64,000 nt of DNA from Flaccisagitta enflata (lineage: Eukaryota; Chaetognatha; Sagittoidea; Aphragmophora), in NCBI GenBank assembly GCA_965153355.1, contig OZ231128.1:20398001-20462000 (forward strand), written 5' to 3'. Positions 22,380-64,000 of the stretch are shown in pieces (position 1 is the first letter of the stretch; the number at the start of each line of letters is the position of its first letter). The notes beneath the pieces were generated by a model. The model was not told where the DNA came from. It did not search any database and worked only from the letters and a program-made list of their open reading frames with translations. The position numbers and the translations under genes were made by a program.

Positions 22380-22880
22380 GAAGTCCTGTAGAACACAGGC
22401 AACTTTCGTACATCCATCCGTCCGTCCGTCCATCTGTCCCCCCCAGGCCCCCTCAGGCCTGAAATCTGCCCTCTGAGGCCTAAAATCTGCCCTCTCAGAC
22501 CTAAAATCTTCCCTCTCAGGCCTTGAATTGGAGAGGACAGATTTCAGACCTGTGAGGGCAGATTTAAGGCCTGAGAGGACAGGTTCCAGGCATGAGAGGG
22601 CAGATTTTAGGCCTGAGAGAGCAGATTCAAGGCCTGAAAGGGCAGTTTTATGGCCTAAGAAGAGAGGTTTTAGGTTTGAAAGGGTAAATTTCAGGCCTAA
22701 GAGAGCAGATTCAAGGCCTGAGAGGACAGATTTCAGGCCTGAGAAGGCAGATTTTAGGCCTGAGAGGGCAGATTTCAGGCCTGAGAGGGCCTGGGGGGGT
22801 ACAAACGAACAAACAGACGGACGAATGAACAAGAAAGTCCCATGTGTTCTACAGGACTTTGTCACCTTCAGGTCCGCTGC
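22380..22880. repeat. Palindromic minisatellite unit 4
   Basis: Best preserved unit. AGTCCTGTAGAACACAGG on the left and CATGTGTTCTACAGGACTTT on the right enclose CCTCAGGCCTGAAATCTGCC units that change strand near 22528 and continue as AGGGCAGATTTCAGGCCTGA to 22790. The stem could exceed 200 bp. Confidence 0.8.
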
Positions 22881-23168
22881 CCAAAAACAGACCTATCCAT
22901 GAAACTATATCACTTTCACACAAAAAACACAAGAATCTGACAAGGCACCTTCAAAATAAAGAAGATGCAGTTTACGACCCATTCCAGCATACCCTCCAGT
23001 AGGGACTGGTTATTGTCAGACCAAACAACCAAACTGTTCAAACGCTAATTATTACATACATTAATATCGATTTTAAGGTTCTCAACAGACATTAATCATC
23101 AAAGTGACTCCCTTAATACTCAAAACTGATTTGCATCTTCAATACCTTGGGTGGAGAGGGCGATGGAC

Positions 23169-23296
23169 GAAAATATTACAGCTAAAATTTTTTCGCGACG
23201 GTTTTCCGGCATTCAGCACACAATTTTGAGGTGGAATGATAAAGAATTGGACGATGGTCTGTTTGTAAATGTATTTCCCATTAATTACGAATCGTG
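23169..23296 (-). other. Inverted copy of the RFVINGKY-type sequence
   Basis: Minus-strand copy of 17936-18062. Both share the order RFVINGKYIY, QTIVQF, NCVLNAGKPSR and FSCNIF with scattered differences, and both follow a trinucleotide array. No stop lies inside either copy, but they are too short to call a gene; an exon fragment or element remnant is possible. Confidence 0.4.
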
Positions 23297-23330
<34 letters not shown>

Positions 23331-23444
23331 CCGAACCAAACGACAGAGTAAAATCTAGAGCTGCATGCACGTGCCCAGGAACGGACCACCCGACAGACGG
23401 ATCGATCCACATACACGCTCAGACTCAGGCAAAGCAGTTCCTAG

Positions 23445-23737
23445 GTAAGAGGGAATTAGAAATACCCCAGGCTATAAATACCCTGAAATGAGAAAATGGG
23501 CCAAGATGCCGGGTTCAATGAAGAAGAGGGTATTTGGGGAAACATTGAGGTATTTAAGAGTTGAATCCCCATCTACAATGTAGGGTATTTGTGACATAGA
23601 AAAGTATTTAAACCAACGATCCCCAGGACATTGAAACGGGGTATTTAAGGGGTATTTATACAGAAATCCCGACATCTTAGCCCATTTTCTCATTTCAGGG
23701 TATTTATAGCATGGGGTATTTCTAATTCCCTCTTACC
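23445..23737. mobile_element. Inverted-repeat MITE with about 60 bp termini
   Basis: The left end starts GGTAAGAGGGAATTAGAAAT and the right end ends ATTTCTAATTCCCTCTTACC. Inner arms both contain TACCCTGAAATGAGAAAATG or its complement. The flanks AGTTCCTA and AGTTCTTA may be an 8 bp target duplication with one change. Confidence 0.75.
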
Positions 23738-24005
23738 CAGTTCTTATAATAAGTCGCTTTTATGGGACATGAAAAGAATATGCCATAGCAGTTTGGTTGC
23801 CATCTAAAAGTGGACCCCGCTCCAGATTCTGTGACTAAAAGAGGTCATTCAACAAAAAACGTTTTCTTTGGGTTCAGCATTTTTTTCTTTTTTTGTCCCT
23901 TTTTTGTCCTTTTCATTCACGAGGCGGCGACTCGACTGACCTCCGAACCTGCCTCATCCGGTTTTTGATGGCCTACAGATCGCCTGGGGAGCAGAAATAC
24001 TCAAG

Positions 24006-24780
<775 letters not shown>

Positions 24781-25415
24781 GATGTTTTTGTTATTTGTAT
24801 TGATACGTTGTTAGCGGATGTTAGCCTCTCGATTTAAATCTTGGGAGGCCAAAACTTTTTTTTTTCAACCTCCAATTTCAAATCCCAAATCACTATTATA
24901 TGGAAATGAAACCCTCACTAAACTCAAATTGAAATTCATGGAGTCTGACTGGTTACGCACATGCACAATCGTGATGGAGCAATTGTCCTGAGTAAGTGAA
25001 TATTGCTTGCAGGCAGCTTACTGATTTTTGTAGGCAGAAAGTAATGATTATAATAAATGGAAAGGAGAAACAAAATACAGATTTTTTTTTTCAAAATTTC
25101 TATGTGTCGGTAGACGAATGATACTTTCACTGAAAAACAGATTTTTCGATATTTGAAATATGTCAGTTTCTATTGTAGGCAGGAACCCATTACTTTTACA
25201 CAGCAAAAAAGTTTTTCCTCTGAAAAATTTCAAGCCTCAACTCTCAAGTTTTCCAACCCTCCTGAACTTCCCATGGCCAAACCTTCTGAACCAAAAGCGG
25301 GACAGAACTTTCTAAGGTTCTTTACACTTCCATTAAAAGTCGAACCCATGTATGCAAAAATGAGCCTCTCCAATTTCTTATCCCATACTCGTAAATCCTG
25401 ATATATATCTTTCAT

Positions 25416-32779
<7,364 letters not shown>

Positions 32780-33301
32780 GATGTCGATCGTTGATGGATG
32801 ACAGTTCTCAGGAATGTCCACGGCAAAAACCACTTTGAATATCGTTTGACTTACACCAAATGGGTGCGGAGTGTTCACGTATGTTTGCCCTTATCTGCCT
32901 GGCAACGAGTCCGGCTACAGTTACGTTTACACAACGAGTTATGGAAGATAGATACCATCTAAACCGGTAGTTCTTTACTTACGAAATGTTCAAGGGATTG
33001 AATAACTATTTTTTTCATTCTTGGGGGGGGGGGGGCAATTTACTGATACAAATTGCAACCTATTTAATTGATTCTCAATGTAACTGAGTCGAACTTGATT
33101 TGGAACAAAATACAAGTGAATGAAACACAAGTGAAGGAATGAAAAAACAAAACAAAGATAGCGCTAATGATATTTTTCTAGTCAATGCTGAGGTTTTTGT
33201 GTAACCACGAAGGTACGATTGATCGATACTTTTGCCCTCTTGTGGCGTCCTATCGATTCCTCGAAAAGAGGAGAGTTTACTCAAAGGATTAAGACAAACA
33301 A

Positions 33302-58859
<25,558 letters not shown>

Positions 58860-59011
58860 GAAACTTTATTCGAATTGCCAGCTTGATAATGACTTGTGAT
58901 AGATTTTGATTTAGGCCCAAACTTTTTTTTTTTTTTCGAACCATAAAAGCAACGTTCGGCGAGCATTGCTTATTCTATCATTGGGTGAAAGTTAGTTCTG
59001 AAGCTGAGTTC

Positions 59012-59250
59012 CTTTTTAGTTGCGGACACGCAACTCTATATAAGAGGCTTTGTCCGTTGGTCCGTCCGTTGGTCCGTCCGTTGGTCCGTCCGTTGGTCCG
59101 TGAGCATGAGTCAAAAAGTGGAGAAATGAGCGTATTTGAATACTTTTTGCGTATGTTTGGGTGTTTGGGGGGGATTGGGGTGTGGATGGGGGTTGGAAGC
59201 CCCTGTCCACCCGTCCGCAACGATATTGTGAACCTGCGTCACTTGTTGAA
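59012..59250 (+). repeat. Dispersed repeat family B, copy 5
   Basis: Full copy with four GTCCGTTG units, GGAGAAATGAGCGTATTTGA and the CGCGTCACTTGTT-like end (CTGCGTCACTTGTT). Confidence 0.75.
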
Positions 59251-59299
59251 CCCTAGAAGCCAATTAAACATTGGATCAAAAAGAATTTTTAAACGGAAG

Positions 59300-60900
59300 T
59301 GAGCACATTACTTTAACCGCTTTATATACCAGTTGCCCGATTGATGGTTGCTCACTGGATTTCAATTTGAGCAGGGGAAGTAGTTTATATGAATTAAACA
59401 TTTTGACCAATCTTACATTTAACAAAAAGACTCGAGTCATGAAGATGCGGACGTTCAATTAGACAAACCTTCTCTTAGCGTTGAACCGCTTTTAGATCAG
59501 GTGAAGATTGGTTTCGACTGTGATAATGATGAGTTTTTATCTAAAATCTATTGTCTCTTTTTTGTAACCGTTGTACAGATACTTCAGTGCATGCGTCAAT
59601 TGAGATAACATTTAAGAAAATTAGGGTAGTCTTCGTGTTTCCTTCTTTCTTTTCTTGCCATTTCAGCCAGCGTCTTTTTGGTACTTTGAGCTTTGATTTT
59701 TAAGTATTATTAATAAAAAAATTGCTTCCACGTTGAACTTTTTTTTTACCTAGCCAGACTTTCAGGCAGTCATACAGTCTTGTCAGCTTTTCATGCAGTC
59801 ATGTAGTCATGCAAACCTGTCATGTTGTCACGCAGTCAAGAAATCATGCAGAAATGACATGTTATCATCTTGTCATGACATATTTCATGATTTTGTCAGC
59901 TCATATTGCGAGTATTGATTGCATATATTGACAGTCAGCCGTCCAAATGATTTATCCTGCCCATAACCCTGCCCTCTATTGCCAATCCTCCCTCTCCTTC
60001 CCTCATGTTGTCCTTCCTACTTCCAGTTACCACTTATTCTTCCAGTCTCCACCGCCTCTACTGCAGCTACCTGAGATGAAAAAACAAATCTAAAAAAAAT
60101 CTTTTTTCCAATTTGTTTTTCTTTTCTGAAGTAGCGGCAGTAGCGACAGAGGCGGAGGAGGTAGGTAGCGGCAACAGAGGCGGTGACAGAAGAGGAGCTG
60201 TCTCTACTGCCCTTACCCACCCCCTACCATCTTTCTTAACCTCCTCCGCCACCACCTCTATTGCCGCTACCTACCTCCCCCATCCCCCCACACCTCTTCC
60301 GCCACCGCCGCTAGTGCCGCTACTTAGGATAAGAAGATTTAATTTTTTTTTTTTCAGCTTAAAAAAATTCTTACCTAGGTAGAGGGGGATGGAAGGAGGT
60401 AGGTAGCAGGACTTCCTTCTCTTTCACCCGGATGACAGTGTGTTGTTCGAGATCTGTCTAAGGGTCAAAGAAAAGCAAAGAAAGGAAGAGGTTTGTTTGA
60501 AATGTTTACCGATGCATGGGAGCTGATTTAGGGTTCATTCGCGAATGGGTTTACTATTTGACAAATATTTTCTGTGTGTGTCTTGCATACTCTATAGAAT
60601 AATTACCCTTGATAAGAGTTATAATTTTTTTTCATGGTTTTGTTTTGTTTTGTTTTGTTTTATTTTATTTTATTTTATTTTGTTTTGTTTTGTTTTGTTT
60701 TGTTTTGTTTTGTTTTGTTTTGTTTTGTTTTGTTTTGTTTTGTTTTGTTTTGTTTTGTTTGAACTTAACAAGCAAAAAAATCACAGACTCGAAGTCAATA
60801 TTTTCCCAAAGCATCCGAATTGTTAATAAATCCCAAACGTGAACAAACCTTTTCGTATCTGTTTTTGTTTCTGCTTCATTGAGGGCGTTTTCTTTCCTTT
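59300..60900. other. Intergenic region, no convincing gene
   Basis: A 63-codon frame at 59271-59462 overlaps an equally open minus frame and shows no motif. 59760-59900 has GTCATGCAGTCATG strings. 60040-60415 holds nested inverted GTAGCGGCA/TGCCGCTAC motifs. 60632-60760 is a TTTTG array. Confidence 0.5.
60632..60760. repeat. (TTTTG)n pentanucleotide array
   Basis: TTTTG repeats with a TTTTA block near 60658-60682. The poly-FCFVL frames are artefacts. Confidence 0.9.
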
Positions 60901-60914
60901 TCCTGTTGGATTGC

Positions 60915-60922
60915 TATAAAAG
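60915..60922 (+). promoter_or_regulatory. TATA box of the small RGG protein gene
   Basis: TATAAAAG in the context GCTATAAAAGGCC, a close match to the consensus. A start site near 60945 would give a 5' exon ending at the strong donor TTCG/GTAAGT (61004); the coding exon's acceptor is CTCATCACAG near 61350. Confidence 0.65.
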
Positions 60923-61247
60923 GCCAAATCCATGTCTGGAAAAGGCAGATCAAAAAGAGCAAAACAAGACACATCCTCAAACATTCACTGCTTCTTTTCT
61001 TCGGTAAGTTCTTTGACAAATCTACTTTAGTACATTAGTACATTAGTACATTAGTACATATGAATTTGACAATGAGAGACAATTATCTAGATCATCATTT
61101 GTGAAGACGCAATCGGACAAAGAAGATATGTCTGTGTATGAGTTTCTTTGTCAGTATTTCTTTTTTATCACTTTTTATCTCTCCTTTTTAGATGCGTCCT
61201 CGCATCTCTAACAGAGGCTCGGTCGGTCGATCCGTCCGTCAGTCCAT

Positions 61248-61281
<34 letters not shown>

Positions 61282-61384
61282 TGTGTCTGACCACTTGAAT
61301 TTACACGCTAAATTATTTTGTTTTCTTCATTCTTTTTTTCAACTCATCACAGTTAAACACACCAGGAAAAAAAAACCTTGAATC

Positions 61385-61519
61385 ATGATGGGCATGATGG
61401 GAATGATGGGCGGAATGGGTGGAGGACGCGGACGTGGACGCGGACGCGGAAGAATGGGCAGACGCGGCAGAGGTGGAAGACGCGGAGGCGGCGGCGGCAA
61501 AAGATGCCCCATGTGCTGA
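61385..61519 (+). CDS. Small RGG-rich protein ending in CPMC, 44 aa
   Basis: ATG at 61385 (context GAATCATGATGGG), stop TGA 61517-61519. The protein starts with MMGMMGMMGG repeats, runs into GRGRGRGRGR and RGRGGRRGGGGGKR, and ends CPMC. An upstream TATA box, a GTAAGT donor at 61004 and a TTCAACTCATCACAG acceptor indicate a 5'UTR intron, so the gene looks complete and transcribed. Known: RGG/RG repeats bind nucleic acid and are arginine-methylated; no family with this exact layout comes to mind. The Met/Gly and Arg/Gly parts come from ATGGGC and GGACGC hexamer repeats, so the protein may have arisen from simple sequence. The frame two bases earlier (NHDGHDGNDG) is open too but lacks this promoter logic. 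Confidence 0.55.
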   Translation: MMGMMGMMGGMGGGRGRGRGRGRMGRRGRGGRRGGGGGKRCPMC

Positions 61520-61524
61520 TTAAC

Positions 61525-61555
<31 letters not shown>

Positions 61556-62427
61556 TGGTGACGGTGATGACGGTGGTAGTGACGATGATGACGATGATGA
61601 CGGTGATGACGGTGGTGGCGACGCGATGGTAACAGCGAGGAGTAATGGAATATTGAAGTCTGAAGACGATGATGATGACGACTGCGGAGAGATCGATACG
61701 AAGATCATGAGTATCACAACAATGAAGATGGAGACCACTTAAAAAAACATGGCAATACGAATATGGAAGAAAACGACGTACTATATCAACTTATTTATTC
61801 TTTCATGTACAGCAGCGACTGCATTGTTAGGTCAGCTAATTTCGCTGATAAATTTCCATCTTCTATGGCTTCTATTGTTTGTTTTTTTCAATGTCTGTCA
61901 TATTTCACGAGCCATTAGTTTGTAATACTTGTCGCATCGTCATTAATTGTCTATCATTGTCATAATACTCATTACTTTTTTGTGTCGTTGTACGGCGCTG
62001 AAGGGATGCTCGTGCGAACGAAATAGATCAATATCAGTCAAATTTTGCGATTTCGTTTCATTTTGACGACCAATTCAGTGAAAGAAAATTGCCTACTATA
62101 TTCAAATTCACCATGAGCTAGGCCAATTGTAATTTTTGCCGATCGGAAACTTTTTTTCCATTTTCTCTCAAGGCCCACCTTTTATTTGAATGAATACGAG
62201 TTCGGCAAAATTCTCAAACAGACATGCATAAAGGCATTTGGGGGGAGGGAGGCACCTTCTGCAGGAAAATTGGTATAGATTTAGAGGTTTAATTTTTGGT
62301 AAAAACTCCAGTAAATTGAGATTTCTTCTCCCAGGTCTATTCTCAGGTCTATTGCTATTCTAGTTTCTCGCGATCTAGAGCAATCAGTAACTGCAATTAA
62401 AGTCACAACATTTTTCATCTTAGCATA

Positions 62428-63020
62428 CCGTTTGCCAAATAACACCTGTCCGGATATTATTGTCCCAGTAGTGTCACAACTTTAGATGCCTCACTACTGC
62501 TGGTGAGAAACAATATAAATCTGTGTTATTGGATGTCAGATGAGTGATTCCTAGTATGTTTCATATTGTTCTCCGTATCTAATCCCATTTTGGTTGCTTC
62601 ATACCAACTTAATCCCCCAGGTATAAATTTTTCTATAGCTTTGGTTTGAATTTTTAAAGGGTTCACCTCTAAGAAATCCATCAAAATCCATGGGCAAATT
62701 GAAGAACTTTTCAAAAGCTTTTTAGCCGTGAAATCCGAGTGAAATCTGAGTATCTATCTTTATATAGATTTGGTAGGTATCTGAAATTGATTAGGTTTTT
62801 CTGGTAATTTTGCAATGATTTGCATGGGCAATGTTTTTACTGTTTTTGATCTAATTTGATTTTTTTATGAAGCAATCCAGGCAAAATTCATGATCAAAAC
62901 GAAGATTTTTTCAAGCTCTAACTGGTGGAAAAATCTGCATGTTGCTAAATATCTCCGTTTTGATTTGATAGTCGTTTGATTTTGGGACAATAATATCCAG
63001 ACAGGTGTTATTTCTTGACT
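62428..63020. mobile_element. Inverted-repeat element (about 590 bp)
   Basis: AATAACACCTGTCCGGATAT / TATTGTCCCA on the left and TGGGACAATA / ATATCCAGACAGGTGTTATT on the right. AT-rich interior, no frame of note. Confidence 0.7.
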
Positions 63021-63247
63021 GAGGCACTGAGCCATCATTAAGTGTACTAATTAGAGCAAAACATCAGCAATAATTTAGCAATAGTTAGTAAGTTTTTAGC
63101 ATTTAAGCAATGCTCAAGAAGCGTTTGAAATATCCTCCCGGTTTCTCTGCAAGCAAAAGATGCTACGGCCTGCAAATTGCTATGCATGCTGCCATTGCCT
63201 GCTACCAGTCTGCACTCTGCACATGATGTCACTGCCAAAGTTTCTTG

Positions 63248-63348
63248 TGACGTCAAACATCGGGTTGAAACGGCGACATCAATTTACTTATTCTGCATAT
63301 TTGACGTCACCATCTTTATCGTGACGTCACAATCTTCTATTGACGTCA
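63248..63348. promoter_or_regulatory. Cluster of four perfect CRE octamers (TGACGTCA)
   Basis: TGACGTCA at 63248-63255, 63302-63309, 63322-63329 and 63341-63348. CREB/ATF proteins bind this palindrome. No promoter or start codon was recognised next to it within the window. Confidence 0.55.
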
Positions 63349-63540
63349 AGAACCAAAAAATTTTAGCTGGACCTGAATTTTCTTCCATAATTTTTTTATA
63401 TTCTTATCACAACAAATATTGATTTCTTTTCTTAATTCGCGATTTTGCGATTTTTAAAGAGTAAGAATTTGGAGGAGGAAAAAAGATAAAAATTGATTTT
63501 GAGACTTAAGGGAGTGATAATGGCCAAAGAACGAATTTGG

Positions 63541-63900
<360 letters not shown>

Positions 63901-64000
63901 TCCAGTTAATGCTAGTACAGGCCTGTATATGATTGAGTTTCCCCCCCCCCCCGGCGGGGGGAATCAAAGGATTTAGAGATGGGGAAGGGTAGACTTAGAC

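Noticed and set aside
25230-25415. Minus frame directly after the discoidin-like stop codon
   Set aside because: No motif, no upstream promoter, and the opposite strand is equally open; best read as 3'UTR.
60932-61003. Frame starting MSGKGRSKRAKQ, reminiscent of a histone tail
   Set aside because: The ATG lies only about 17 bases after the start of the TATA box, upstream of the expected start site, so it is unlikely to be in the mRNA.

Overview
The window reads as a piece of a metazoan (probably invertebrate) nuclear genome. Genes are split by canonical GT-AG introns, TATA and AATAAA signals are recognisable, and the proteins include a TRPC-type cation channel and an extracellular leucine-rich-repeat receptor, both animal-type. 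Well over half of the window is simple repeat, minisatellite, MITE or fold-back DNA. I cannot name the species. Very few of the long open frames are genes: poly-Leu/Val/Cys/Thr/Asn/Ser/Arg-Glu frames are translated microsatellites. The gene models below were built by eye from splice sites whose phases agree and from recognisable protein families.

Layout. (1) 1-1080: an inverted-repeat element with a nested pogo-like MITE. (2) 1324-7114, plus strand: the 3' six exons of a TRPC-like channel ending in a Pro/Thr- and Glu-rich tail; the 5' part lies outside the window. (3) 7115-10866: intergenic, with two MITEs. (4) 10927-14584, plus: a complete four-exon gene for a 161-residue single-pass membrane protein with a Cys cluster beside the membrane; its last exon is preceded by a tandem array of copies of its own splice acceptor and 5' coding part. 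(5) 14585-25415: no convincing gene; GTT arrays, hairpin-forming minisatellites and dispersed repeats. (6) 25416-32779, minus: a complete four-exon gene for a 239-residue secreted discoidin-like protein, whose last intron holds a 5.5 kb fold-back element. (7) 33302-58859, plus: a divergently oriented gene, about 520 bp from the previous one, for a membrane protein with a poly-Asn N-terminal region, a hydrophobic segment, LRRNT, PAN/Apple-like domain, about eight LRRs, LRRCT, a second membrane span and a short tail. A candidate nested gene start sits in its 12 kb intron near 50363-50581. (8) 60915-61519, plus: a small gene with TATA box, 5'UTR intron and a 44-residue RGG-type protein ending in CPMC. 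(9) 61520-64000: no gene, but a cluster of four perfect CRE octamers and another inverted-repeat element.

The most striking observation is at 36396-41552. A 5157 bp palindromic element with a perfect 5 bp target duplication (ATATA) interrupts one open reading frame. Its inverted termini carry a splice donor (GTAAAT) at the left and an acceptor (TTTACCCAG) at the right. Splicing at those sites leaves exactly 15 extra bases and keeps the frame. It therefore looks like an introner, a transposable element that arrives as a ready-made intron. A second theme is that three separate genes carry tandem amplifications of exon edges together with their splice sites: about ten donors in the TRPC gene, four donors in the LRR gene, and several acceptors in the small membrane protein gene.
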